Part shown: piece by piece, positions 57,306 to 64,000 of the stretch
Layout: every line of letters begins with the position of its first letter
How positions within the stretch are numbered: the first letter of the stretch is position 1
Source of the DNA: Thermomonas brevis
GTDB taxonomy: Bacteria > Pseudomonadota > Gammaproteobacteria > Xanthomonadales > Xanthomonadaceae
Reading direction: 5' to 3'
DNA: 64,000 nt
Assembly (NCBI RefSeq): GCF_014395425.1
Contig: NZ_CP060711.1
Location: 2,418,001-2,482,000 of the forward strand
The notes under the pieces: generated by a model
Databases searched by the model: none
Seen by the model: the letters and a program-made list of their open reading frames with translations, nothing else
What the model was told of the DNA's origin: nothing
Made by a program: the position numbers and the translations under genes

Positions 57306-59225
57306 ATGAAAACCCTGTTCCGCCGGACCCTGCTGTCCGCCGCCCTGGCCGTGGTCGCGATGCCTGCCCTGGCGCAGACCGCGCCGTCTTCGCCCTTCAC
57401 CAGCACCGTGTTCTTCGGCGACAGCCTGACCGACGGCGGCTATTTCCGCCCGCTGCTCACCCAGATGCTCGGCCCGAACGGCTCGATCATCGGCCAGTTC
57501 ACCACCAACCCGGGCTACGTCTGGTCGCAGCACCTGGCGAGCTATTACGGCGGCAACGCCGCGCCGGCCTGGACCGGCAACACCACCGCCACCCCGACCG
57601 CCGGCAGCGGCGACAACTGGGCGGTGGGCGGCGCGCGCACCGGCACCACCACCGTCGGCGGGCTGGGGCTCACCCCGTCGCTGACCGCGCAGTACCAGGC
57701 CTACCTGGGCGCCGGCAACACCGTCGACCCGGGCGCGCTCTACACCGTCTGGGGCGGCGCCAACGATCTCTTCTACGCCACCGGCGTGTTCCAGGCGACC
57801 CTGGGCGGCGGCGGTTCGATGCAGCAGGCGCAGGCTGCCGCGCAGGCGGTGGTGGGGCAGGCCGTCACCGCGCAGGCCGGCATGATCGGCGCGCTGAACG
57901 CCGCCGGCGCGCAGTACATCCTGGTGCCGAACGTTCCCGACCTGGGCATGACGCCGTCCTACATCAGCCAGGGCGCGGCTGCGCAGGCGCTGGGCACTTC
58001 GCTGACCACCGCCTACAACGACGCGCTGTTCGGCGGCCTGGCGACCGCCAACGTGAGCGTCATCCCGCTCGATACCTTCCACTTCCTGCATGAAGTGGTG
58101 GACAACCCGTCGGCGTTCGGCCTGACCAACGTCACCGGCCAGGCCTGCCTGCCGCAGCCGGCGCCCGCGGGCGATTCCTCGCTGTTCTGCACCGCGCTGT
58201 CCAGCGTGCCCGGCAGCGCCAGCAGCTACCTGTTCGCCGACGGCGTGCATCCGACCACCGCCGCGCACGAGGCGCTGGCCGATTTCGCGATCTCGGTGAT
58301 CGACGGCCCGCGCATGATTTCGCTGCTGCCGCGCTCGGCCACCACCACCGGCCGCGCGCGCGCGGCGATGGTCGATGGCGCCGCCGCCGGCATCGCTTCG
58401 GCGGAAGGCGACGGCATGCACTGGTGGGCCGACCTGCGCGGCCAGCAGCAGCGCTTCGTCAAGTCCACCGGCTTCGACGGCATCGGAGGCACCGGCTCGT
58501 TCGGCATCGGCTGGCGCAGCGGCAACCTGATGTACGGCGCGTTCGCGGGCTACGGCCGGCAGGACGTCGACTTCGGCTACCGCCGCGGCGACTTCCGCCA
58601 GACCGATTCCAGCGTCGGCGGCTTCGTCGGCTGGACCGGCGACGGCCTGTGGGCCAACGGCCAGCTGAGCTGGACCAAGCTGGGCTACAAGGTGGACCGC
58701 CAGGTCGTCCTCGGCCAGGCCAGCCGCACCCACAACGGCTCGCCGGACGGCGACAACTTCAGCGCCGGCGCCAGCGTCGGCTGGAACTTCAGCCACGGCG
58801 CCTGGCAGCACGGCCCGGTGCTGAGCCTGCTGGCGCAGAAGATCAGCGTCGACGGCTACGCCGAGAACAGCACGCAGTCCACCGCGCTGGCCTATCCCAA
58901 GCAGGACGTCGATTCGCTGATCGGCAGCGCCGGCTGGCAGGTCAGCTACGCCATGAGCGAGCACCTCCGCCCGTACATGCGCCTGACCTGGGACCGCGAG
59001 TTCGAGGACGCGCCGGCGCAGGCGTGGGCGCAGTCGCTGTCGATGCCTGGCACGCTGCCCTACGCGGTGCCGGGCGTGGCCTTCGACGACAGCTACGGCA
59101 CCGTCGGTCTGGGCGTGCGCACCAAGCTGCTGGGCCTGGACGTGACCGCCGGCGCCAACGTGACGGTGGAACAGATGGGCGGCAGCGACACCAGCGTGTT
59201 CGTCACCTTCGGCGGCGCGTTCTGA
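57306..59225 (+). CDS. Autotransporter GDSL esterase/lipase (EstA-like)
   Basis: 639 residues. A signal peptide (MKTLFRRTLLSAALAVVAMPALAQ) is followed by a GDSL passenger: VFFGDSLTDGGYF with the serine, WAVGGARTG, TVWGGANDLFY and DGVHPTTAAHEALADF with the Asp-x-x-His. The last ~260 residues form an autotransporter beta-barrel (WRSGNLMYGAFAGYGRQDV, WTGDGLWANGQLSW, alternating aromatic strands) ending in phenylalanine. EstA-type enzymes stay on the outer surface and act on fatty-acid esters; in Pseudomonas they affect motility and rhamnolipid. Start by AGGATGCCG spacing; an earlier ATG abuts GAGG too closely. Confidence 0.96.
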   Translation: MKTLFRRTLLSAALAVVAMPALAQTAPSSPFTSTVFFGDSLTDGGYFRPLLTQMLGPNGSIIGQFTTNPGYVWSQHLASYYGGNAAPAWTGNTTATPTAGSGDNWAVGGARTGTTTVGGLGLTPSLTAQYQAYLGAGNTVDPGALYTVWGGANDLFYATGVFQATLGGGGSMQQAQAAAQAVVGQAVTAQAGMIGALNAAGAQYILVPNVPDLGMTPSYISQGAAAQALGTSLTTAYNDALFGGLATANVSVIPLDTFHFLHEVVDNPSAFGLTNVTGQACLPQPAPAGDSSLFCTALSSVPGSASSYLFADGVHPTTAAHEALADFAISVIDGPRMISLLPRSATTTGRARAAMVDGAAAGIASAEGDGMHWWADLRGQQQRFVKSTGFDGIGGTGSFGIGWRSGNLMYGAFAGYGRQDVDFGYRRGDFRQTDSSVGGFVGWTGDGLWANGQLSWTKLGYKVDRQVVLGQASRTHNGSPDGDNFSAGASVGWNFSHGAWQHGPVLSLLAQKISVDGYAENSTQSTALAYPKQDVDSLIGSAGWQVSYAMSEHLRPYMRLTWDREFEDAPAQAWAQSLSMPGTLPYAVPGVAFDDSYGTVGLGVRTKLLGLDVTAGANVTVEQMGGSDTSVFVTFGGAF

Positions 59226-59230
59226 CGGCA

Positions 59231-59268
59231 GCGGCGGGCGGGACGCGCATTGCGTCCCGCACCGCCGC
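59231..59268. other. Long GC-rich hairpin after the autotransporter gene
   Basis: GCGGCGG-GCGGGACGC pairs with GCGTCCCGC-A-CCGCCGC around a five-base loop, just after the esterase stop. No T-run follows, so it may act as an mRNA 3' stabiliser or a weak terminator before the tRNA. A TAGACT at 59271 could be the tRNA -10 box. Confidence 0.5.
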
Positions 59269-59289
59269 CGGCATAGACTTGCCGGCCTC

Positions 59290-59363
59290 GCGGGTGTAGT
59301 TCAATGGTAGAACTGCAGCTTCCCAAGCTGCTAACGTGGGTTCGATTCCCATCACCCGCTCCA
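59290..59363 (+). tRNA. tRNA-Gly (anticodon CCC)
   Basis: 74 nucleotides fold as a complete cloverleaf: acceptor GCGGGTG with CACCCGC, D stem GTTC/GAAC, anticodon stem GCAGC/GCTGC with loop TTCCCAA, T stem GTGGG/CCCAT and loop TTCGATT. The anticodon CCC reads GGG glycine codons. The discriminator is T and CCA is encoded. A terminator-like hairpin follows 16 bases downstream. Confidence 0.97.
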
Positions 59364-59379
59364 AGACGATGGAAACACA

Positions 59380-59408
59380 GGGCGGCATCCACATGGATGT
59401 CGCCCTTT
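59380..59408 (+). terminator. Terminator-like hairpin after tRNA-Gly
   Basis: GGGCGGCATCC pairs with GGATGTCGCCC (one G-T mismatch) around ACAT, followed by TTT. It lies 16 bases past the tRNA end and upstream of rimK. Confidence 0.7.
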
Positions 59409-59467
59409 CCGTTGGCGATGCCGATGATGGGCATTGCCGGCAGCGGCGCACGCACGGGCCATTCGCG

Positions 59468-60382
59468 ATGAAACTCGCCATCCTTTCCCGCAACGGCAAG
59501 CTCTATTCCACCCGCCGGCTGGTGGAGGCGGCGCGCGAGCGCGGCCACAGCGTGCGGGTGCTCGACCCGCTGCGCTGCTACCTGCGGATCAGCAGCGACG
59601 GCTTCGACATGCGCTACAAGGGCAAGCCGCTGGCCGGCTACGCCGCGGTGGTGCCGCGCATCGGCGCGTCGGTGACCCGCTACGGCTGCGCGGTGCTGCG
59701 CCAGTTCGAATTGATGGGCTGCTACAGCCCCAACAGCGCGGCGGCGATCGCCCGCGCGCGCGACAAGCTGCGCTGCCACCAGGTGCTGGCCGCCGAGGGC
59801 ATCGGCTTGCCGGTGACGGTGTTCGGCGACAACCCGGACGACACCGGCGACCTGCTGGCGATGCTGGGCCCGGCCCCGCACGTCATCAAGCTCAACGAGG
59901 GCACCCAGGGCGCGGGGGTGATGCTGACCGAGAAGCCGTCGGCCTCGCGCGCGGCCATCGAAACCCTGCGCGGCCTGTACGCCAACTTCCTGGTGCAGGA
60001 GTTCATCGCCGAGGCCAAGGGCGCGGACCTGCGCTGCTTCGTGGTCGGCGACCGGGTGGTCGCGGCGATGCGGCGGCAGGCGCCGAAGGGCGACTTCCGC
60101 TCCAACCTGCACCGCGGCGGCAGCGCGAAGAAGGTGCGGCCGACCCGCGCCGAAGCGGAAACGGCGGTGCGCGCGGCGCGCATCCTCGGGCTGGGCGTTG
60201 CCGGCGTGGACCTGATCCGCAGCACGCGCGGCCCGCTGGTGCTGGAGGTCAACTCGTCGCCGGGGCTGGAGGGCATCGAAACCGTGACCGGGGTCGACGT
60301 CGCCGGCGCGGTGATCGAGCACGTGGCGGCGCAGGGCGCATCGACGCAACGCAAGCGCAACGCGGATTTGACGGATTCTTAA
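59468..60382 (+). CDS. rimK: RimK-family alpha-L-glutamate ligase
   Basis: 304 residues, ATP-grasp fold. RimK adds glutamate to the C-terminus of ribosomal protein S6 (and can make poly-glutamate). Marks: [50 protein letters not shown], the metal-binding [10 protein letters not shown] loop and [15 protein letters not shown]. The last residues NADLTDS and the stop fall in AACGCGGATTTGACGG, wording found in repeat family B, so the C-terminus may have been reshaped by that repeat. It stands between a tRNA and a probable small RNA. Confidence 0.95.
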   Translation: MKLAILSRNGKLYSTRRLVEAARERGHSVRVLDPLRCYLRISSDGFDMRYKGKPLAGYAAVVPRIGASVTRYGCAVLRQFELMGCYSPNSAAAIARARDKLRCHQVLAAEGIGLPVTVFGDNPDDTGDLLAMLGPAPHVIKLNEGTQGAGVMLTEKPSASRAAIETLRGLYANFLVQEFIAEAKGADLRCFVVGDRVVAAMRRQAPKGDFRSNLHRGGSAKKVRPTRAEAETAVRAARILGLGVAGVDLIRSTRGPLVLEVNSSPGLEGIETVTGVDVAGAVIEHVAAQGASTQRKRNADLTDS

Positions 60383-60404
60383 TCGCGCGGCGCGCAGGAT
60401 GGCC

Positions 60405-60490
60405 GCGTGGTTCGCTGTACTTCCCCCGCAGCGAAACATGCAGGGCAGCATGTGACTTCGGCCCGGGCGTCTTGCCCGGGCCTTTTGTTG
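60405..60490 (+). ncRNA. Probable small RNA with C-rich loop and strong terminator
   Basis: Three hairpins in a row with no open frame: TTCGCTG/CAGCGAA (60411-60417/60429-60435) with loop TACTTCCCCCG; ACATGC/GCATGT (60436-60441/60448-60453); and the terminator GGCCCGGGC/GCCCGGGCC (60460-60468/60474-60482) followed by TTTTGTT. The exposed C-run in loop one is the kind used by xanthomonad sRNAs (for example sX13-type) to pair with G-rich ribosome-binding sites; identity with any named sRNA is not claimed. The 5' end and promoter are not clear (TTGACG lies at 60368, but no -10 at normal spacing). Confidence 0.6.
60460..60489 (+). terminator. Strong rho-independent terminator
   Basis: Nine-base-pair GC stem with a five-base loop followed by TTTTGTT. 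It ends the probable small RNA above and lies 96 bases before the response regulator gene. Confidence 0.9.
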
Positions 60491-60585
60491 TCCGCGCTCC
60501 CTGCACGGCCCGCTGTGCAAGAATCGGGGAACCGCCGCCGGGCGCGCCGGTCTTAGCCGGCTGACGCCGCCATCTGGAACGACGC

Positions 60586-61269
60586 ATGCGCATTCTGGTC
60601 ATCGAGGACAACCCCGACATCGCCGCCAACCTGGGCGACTACCTGGAGGACTGCGGCCACACCGTCGACTTCGCCGCCGACGGCATCACCGGCCTGCACC
60701 TGGCGGTGGTGCACGACTTCGACGCCATCGTGCTCGACCTCAACCTGCCCGGCATGGACGGCCTGGAGGTCTGCCGCAAGCTGCGCGCCGACGCGCGCAA
60801 GCAGACCCCGGTGCTGATGCTGACCGCGCGCGATTCGCTGGAGAACAAGCTGGCCGGCTTCGACTCCGGCGCCGACGACTACCTGATCAAGCCGTTCGCG
60901 CTGCAGGAGGTGAACGTGCGCCTCAACGCGCTGGCGCGGCGCGGGCGCGGCCTGCCGGCGCGGGTGCTCAACGTGGGCGAGCTGGAATACAACCTCGACA
61001 CGCTGGAAGTGCATCGCGAGGGGAAACTCATCCAGCTCAATCCCACCGCGCTGAAGATCCTGCAGGCGCTGATGGAAGCCTCGCCGGCGGTGGTGACCCG
61101 GCAGGACCTGGAGAACCGGGTGTGGGGCGAGGAACTGCCGGATTCGGATTCGCTGCGCGTGCACATCCACGGCCTGCGCGCGGCGGTGGACAAGCCGTTC
61201 GGCAAGCCGATGATCCAGACCCGCCACGGCATCGGCTACAGGATCGCCGCGCCCGATGCGGGCGATTGA
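60586..61269 (+). CDS. OmpR-family response regulator
   Basis: 227 residues. Receiver domain 1-115 with phosphoacceptor D51 (AIVLDLNLPGMDGLE), acidic pocket E7/D8, T80 (LMLTARD) and K102 (DYLIKPFA). A winged-helix DNA-binding domain runs from about 128 to 222 (LNPTALKILQALMEASPAVVTRQDLENRVWG, SLRVHIHGLRAAV, IQTRHGIGYRI). It is the likely partner of the sensor kinase encoded from 61881, though a small secreted peptide gene and its terminator lie between them. TTGATGC-ATC-GCATCAA overlaps its stop, a possible operator for the next promoter. Confidence 0.95.
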   Translation: MRILVIEDNPDIAANLGDYLEDCGHTVDFAADGITGLHLAVVHDFDAIVLDLNLPGMDGLEVCRKLRADARKQTPVLMLTARDSLENKLAGFDSGADDYLIKPFALQEVNVRLNALARRGRGLPARVLNVGELEYNLDTLEVHREGKLIQLNPTALKILQALMEASPAVVTRQDLENRVWGEELPDSDSLRVHIHGLRAAVDKPFGKPMIQTRHGIGYRIAAPDAGD

Positions 61270-61332
61270 TGCATCGCATCAAATGCTTGTTTTCGTGCTC
61301 ATTGGTGCCTGCCGCGAATCACCGAATTGCGC

Positions 61333-61360
61333 TTGTGCTGTTTCCTCCTTCTCGTATAGA
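61333..61360 (+). promoter_or_regulatory. Candidate promoter of the small peptide gene
   Basis: TTGTGC, 16 bases, TATAGA, in an A+T-richer stretch, about 75 bases before the peptide start. A 5' leader of roughly 65 bases would follow. The TTGATGC..GCATCAA inverted repeat at 61266-61282 lies just upstream. Prediction by eye only. Confidence 0.45.
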
Positions 61361-61432
61361 GTAAATCCTATCGATGCGGAATAAACTTCGTATCGAGGGG
61401 TGCAGTTTTTTTCAGCAAAGCAGGGAGGGAAT

Positions 61433-61615
61433 ATGAAGAAGTTAGGTGCCGTTATGTTGGTGGTGGGGCTGGGGCTTGGTGCAGCGTCTTCAGCATGGTC
61501 AGCGGCAGCGCCATGTACAATTTGTACCATGAAAAGCATTGACCTGGGGTGGTTTGGTAAGTGGTATTGGAATGGTGATTGCCATGAGGTGCCTTCCTGT
61601 ACTAATCCATTTTGA
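61433..61615 (+). CDS. Small secreted cysteine-rich peptide
   Basis: 60 residues with a very good GGGAGGGA ribosome-binding site. A Sec signal peptide (MKKLGAVMLVVGLGLGAAS..AWSA) is followed by a mature peptide of about 36 residues with four cysteines, CTIC close together near the start and two later (GDCHE, SCTNPF), and an aromatic centre (LGWFGKWYWNG). This fits a disulfide-stabilised exported mini-protein, bacteriocin-like or signalling. No family recognised and no transporter or maturation enzyme nearby. Codon use and base composition are clearly lower in G+C than the flanking regulator and kinase genes, and it has its own terminator, so it is an insertion between the two. Confidence 0.8.
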   Translation: MKKLGAVMLVVGLGLGAASSAWSAAAPCTICTMKSIDLGWFGKWYWNGDCHEVPSCTNPF

Positions 61616-61627
61616 TTTTATGATTTT

Positions 61628-61660
61628 CGATAGCGGCCCAAATGGGCCGTTATCGTTTTT
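61628..61660 (+). terminator. Rho-independent terminator after the peptide gene
   Basis: CGATAGCGGCCC pairs with GGGCCGTTATCG (one mismatch-tolerant G-T) around AAAT, followed by TTTTT. It begins 13 bases after the peptide stop. Transcription from the peptide promoter should end here, before the kinase gene. Confidence 0.92.
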
Positions 61661-61880
61661 ACAAAATAAAGAGAAAAAATAATATTGCGATCGCTGTGGA
61701 AACAAGTCTTTATCCGCTTTTTCCGTTGCGAATTGTAAGCTGGAATTTTGGTGATTTTTTGCTGTGGGTGTAGTCGTGTCGAGGCTGACTTGGTTGGGTA
61801 ATAGTCCTTGGCTCGTGAACTTATTTATTAATCTAAAGTGGCGTGGTTCGTGCGTGCCGGCCTTGCCATAAGTCCACATA
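61661..61880. other. A+T-rich spacer before the sensor kinase gene
   Basis: About 220 bases of unusually A+T-rich sequence (ACAAAATAAAGAGAAAAAAT.. at the start). No supported gene on either strand; a reading frame on the other strand overlaps the terminator and peptide gene and is rejected. A promoter for the kinase gene must lie here, but I cannot name a clear -35/-10 pair. Confidence 0.5.
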
Positions 61881-63191
61881 ATGAGAACGTCAAAAAATCA
61901 TGAGGGACCAAAACGGCGGCGGTTGCGTACCCGCATCATCGCGTCTTTCGTGCTGCTCGGCTTCAGCCTGACTGCGCTGTTCGCGTACGCCATGTTGTAC
62001 CTGCGCAATAGGCTGGAGAACCAGCTGATCGAGAAGACCCTGCAACGGGAAGTCGCCAGCCTGGTGCAGCAGGTCGAGACACATCCGGATCGGCAGCCTT
62101 ATTTCCTGATGTTCGATGCGCGCACCTTCAGCGACGACAACGCCTACAAGATCAACCCGCTTTACCGTGGACTACAAAAGGGTGTCCATGAGATCCGCGA
62201 GGAGGAATCCTCCGGGCGTGTGCAGGTGTACAAGGTCGCGGTTCTGCGCGGGAAAAGCCAAACGGGCAAGTCTTTCACTAGCTTGGTGCGGTACAACGTA
62301 ACCGATGCCGCCGCCACCTCGGACGTGTTGACGCGCTGGTTGCTTCTGGCCGTTCTGGTGTTCAGCCTGCTGGCGTTGCTGATTGGCTGGTGGTCGGCTT
62401 CGCGCGTGATGGCGCCGGTGTCCGACCTGGCGCAGCGGCTGCGGCGTTCCGGCAACAGCTCCGAGCCGGAGGCGCTGGCGCCGAATTTCCCCGACGACGA
62501 AGTGGGCGAGCTGGCGAAGGCGCTGGACGACTACGCCGAGCGCCTGACCGAAGTGGTGCAGCGCGACCGCGAGTTCAACGCCGACGTCAGCCACGAGCTG
62601 CGCACGCCGCTGGCGGTGATCCGCGGCGCGGTGGAACTGCTGCTGGCCCGGCCCGAGCTGGACGAGCGCGCCCGCACCCGCCTGTCGCGCATCCAGCGCG
62701 CCGAGCAGCAGTGCACCGACCTGATCGGCGCGTTGCTGCTGCTGTCGCGCAACGAGCGCGCGGTCGGCCAGTGCGACGTGGTCAAGGTGGCGCAGCAGCA
62801 GCTGGACAGCCATCGCGCCCAGCTCGGCGGCAAGCCCATCGATCTGAAGCTGGAAGGCGAGCCGGCGCTGGTGCTGGACGTGCCGGATTCGGCGCTGGCG
62901 GTGGCGCTGGGCAACCTGATCGGCAACGCGGTGAAGTACACGCCCAGCGGCGAGGTGGTGGTGCGGGTGCTGGCCGGCGCGGTGGAAGTCATCGATTCCG
63001 GTCCCGGCCTGAGCGAGGAGGACGCTGCGAAGCTGTTCACCCGCGGCTACCGCGGCACCCACGCGGGCCATTCGCAGGGCGGCGGCATCGGCCTGTCGAT
63101 CGTGCGCCGGCTGTGCGCGCTGTACGGCTGGGACGTGCGGGTGCGACCAGGCGAAACGCAGGGCGTGGTGGCGACGCTGACCTTCGGCTGA
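61881..63191 (+). CDS. Two-component sensor histidine kinase
   Basis: 436 residues. Membrane segments at about 18-40 and 152-172 bracket a ~110-residue periplasmic sensor. A HAMP linker (170-225) leads to the H-box FNADVSHELRTPLAVIRG (H238), N-box ALGNLIGNAVKYT, G1 DSGPGLSEED and G2 GGGIGLSIVRRL. The sensor part contains EIRE (104-107), an E-x-x-E pair of the type shown to bind Fe3+ in PmrB and ColS/VgrS kinases; whether it does so here is unknown. Start codon ATG directly after an A+T-rich region with a weak ribosome site. Most likely partner of the regulator at 60586. Confidence 0.94.
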   Translation: MRTSKNHEGPKRRRLRTRIIASFVLLGFSLTALFAYAMLYLRNRLENQLIEKTLQREVASLVQQVETHPDRQPYFLMFDARTFSDDNAYKINPLYRGLQKGVHEIREEESSGRVQVYKVAVLRGKSQTGKSFTSLVRYNVTDAAATSDVLTRWLLLAVLVFSLLALLIGWWSASRVMAPVSDLAQRLRRSGNSSEPEALAPNFPDDEVGELAKALDDYAERLTEVVQRDREFNADVSHELRTPLAVIRGAVELLLARPELDERARTRLSRIQRAEQQCTDLIGALLLLSRNERAVGQCDVVKVAQQQLDSHRAQLGGKPIDLKLEGEPALVLDVPDSALAVALGNLIGNAVKYTPSGEVVVRVLAGAVEVIDSGPGLSEEDAAKLFTRGYRGTHAGHSQGGGIGLSIVRRLCALYGWDVRVRPGETQGVVATLTFG

Positions 63192-63250
63192 GGCAATGCC
63201 GGCGCCATCGGCGGCATAATGCGTGGGCAACTCCCTCCACAGGATTCCGC

Positions 63251-64000
63251 ATGAACGCCCCCGCATCGCTGGCCTACCAGGTCGCCCTTTCCGACCACGC
63301 CCGCAGCGCCGAACAGCGCGCGGCGCTCCTCGCCGGCGAGCTCGGCTTCGGCAAGTACTTCACCGACCACATGGTCGCCATCCAGTGGGACAAGGCGAAG
63401 GGCTGGCACGACGCGCAGGTGCGCGCCTACGGTCCGCTGGCGCTCGATCCGGCCGCGGCGGTGCTGCATTACGGCCAGGAAATCTTCGAAGGCATCAAGG
63501 CGTACCGCCACGCCGACGGCTCGATCTGGACGTTCCGTCCCGAGGCCAACGGCGCGCGCCTGCAGCGTTCCGCGGAGCGCTTGGCGCTGCCGAAGCTGCC
63601 GGTCGCCGAGTTCACCGAATCGCTGCGCCAGCTGGTCGCCGTCGACCACGAGTGGGTGCCGTCGGCGCCGGAAAGCAGCCTGTATTTCCGTCCGTTCATG
63701 ATCGCCAGCGAAGCCTTCCTCGGCGTGCGCGCGGCGCAGGCGGCGTCCTATTACGTCATCGCCAGCCCGGCCGGCGCGTACTTCGCCAAGGGCGTGGCGC
63801 CGGTGTCGATCTGGCTGTCGGAGGACTACGCGCGCGCGGCCAAGGGCGGCACCGGCGCGGCCAAGTGCGGCGGCAACTACGCCGCTTCGCTGCTGCCGCA
63901 GCAGGAAGCCTATGCGCAGGGCTGCTCGCAGGTGCTGTTCCTCGATCCGGTCGAGGGCAGGTACATCGAGGAACTCGGCGGCATGAACGTGTTCCTGGTC
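63251..64000 (+). CDS. ilvE: Branched-chain amino-acid aminotransferase (5' part, cut by window edge)
   Basis: 250 codons from the ATG to the edge; the frame is open and the family is usually ~360 residues here, so roughly two thirds are present. It is the class IV PLP enzyme of the larger BCAT type: FGKYFTDHMVAIQWDKAKGWHDA, the YGQEIFEGIKAYRH motif, ANGARLQRSAERLALPKLP, YFRPFMIASEAFLGV and the cofactor-lysine region GAAKCGGNYAASLLP. It reversibly transaminates leucine, isoleucine and valine. The start follows CCTCCACAGGATTCCGC, with AGGA seven bases before the ATG. Confidence 0.96.
   Translation, partial: MNAPASLAYQVALSDHARSAEQRAALLAGELGFGKYFTDHMVAIQWDKAKGWHDAQVRAYGPLALDPAAAVLHYGQEIFEGIKAYRHADGSIWTFRPEANGARLQRSAERLALPKLPVAEFTESLRQLVAVDHEWVPSAPESSLYFRPFMIASEAFLGVRAAQAASYYVIASPAGAYFAKGVAPVSIWLSEDYARAAKGGTGAAKCGGNYAASLLPQQEAYAQGCSQVLFLDPVEGRYIEELGGMNVFLV

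Noticed and set aside
60367..60400. TTGACG as -35 of the small RNA promoter
   Set aside because: No -10 hexamer at 16-18 bases; the nearest A/T-rich candidate is too far.
61279..61539. An 86-residue minus-strand frame opposite the peptide gene leader
   Set aside because: No ribosome-binding site or domain; the peptide on the other strand has a clear signal sequence and Shine-Dalgarno.
61499..61879. A 126-residue minus-strand frame opposite the small peptide gene
   Set aside because: It crosses the strong terminator and peptide gene and has no ribosome-binding site or recognisable domain.

Overview
This is a high-G+C, gene-dense chromosomal segment, most likely from a member of the Xanthomonadaceae/Lysobacteraceae (Lysobacter, Luteimonas, Thermomonas or Pseudoxanthomonas type). 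The reasons are family knowledge plus gene order: rpsU diverging from tsaD, engB diverging from a cytochrome c4 gene followed by two dsbA-type genes, a monothiol glutaredoxin fused to a rhodanese, a large homodimeric-type pyruvate dehydrogenase E1, a TrmB whose N-terminus looks xanthomonad-like, and several short palindromic intergenic repeat families. No transposase, integrase, phage gene, plasmid function or CRISPR array was found.

Layout. 1-440: end of a CBS-domain protein cut by the window edge. 447-1690: ECF sigma factor and a coupled membrane protein. 1786-1940: a MITE-like repeat. 1950-6077: a macromolecular-synthesis-like cluster (rpsU, yqeY, GNAT, YihY, dnaG) on the minus strand. 6168-10476: tsaD, then a tightly overlapping group folB, SDR, PTPS-like, MidA methyltransferase, VanZ. 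10502-15109: HGSNAT-like acyltransferase, CCA-adding enzyme, lytic transglycosylase. 15159-19896: TauE/SafE, endonuclease/phosphatase-like protein, two DsbA proteins, cytochrome c4, engB. 19999-26314: gshA, ppc, and the glutathione-dependent formaldehyde pair frmA and frmB. 26318-33997: a lower-G+C membrane protein, a Dph6-like ATPase, DegV, two amidohydrolases, AMP nucleosidase, DUF924 and a zinc-ribbon protein. 34042-38854: Grx-IscA-rhodanese fusion, a second ECF sigma with a FecR-like partner, a dioxygenase-like lipoprotein with cytochrome b561, and an SGNH hydrolase. 38979-50449: aminotransferase, rsgA, QEGLA-family protein, malic enzyme, diguanylate cyclase, aceE. 50607-59225: M28 peptidase, mscL, FAH-family protein, Rieske protein, SLC13 permease, trmB, autotransporter esterase. 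59290-64000: tRNA-Gly(CCC), rimK, a probable small RNA, a two-component system that brackets a small secreted cysteine-rich peptide gene, and the start of ilvE.

Most of the window is housekeeping: replication, translation and tRNA modification, the PEP-pyruvate node (ppc, maeB, aceE), thiol redox chemistry (gshA, frmA/frmB, dsbA, Grx fusion) and envelope functions. The parts most worth a second look are: (1) the response regulator, secreted 4-Cys peptide and sensor kinase at 60586-63191, where a clearly A+T-richer insert with its own candidate promoter and strong terminator splits the two-component pair; (2) a three-hairpin transcript with a C-rich loop just upstream, probably an sRNA; (3) several families of palindromic repeats that supply stop codons to host genes and, in one case, part of a signal-peptide region; (4) a compact pterin-like operon.

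All calls come from reading the sequence and its translations. No database search was run, so family names rest on recognised motifs and gene order.
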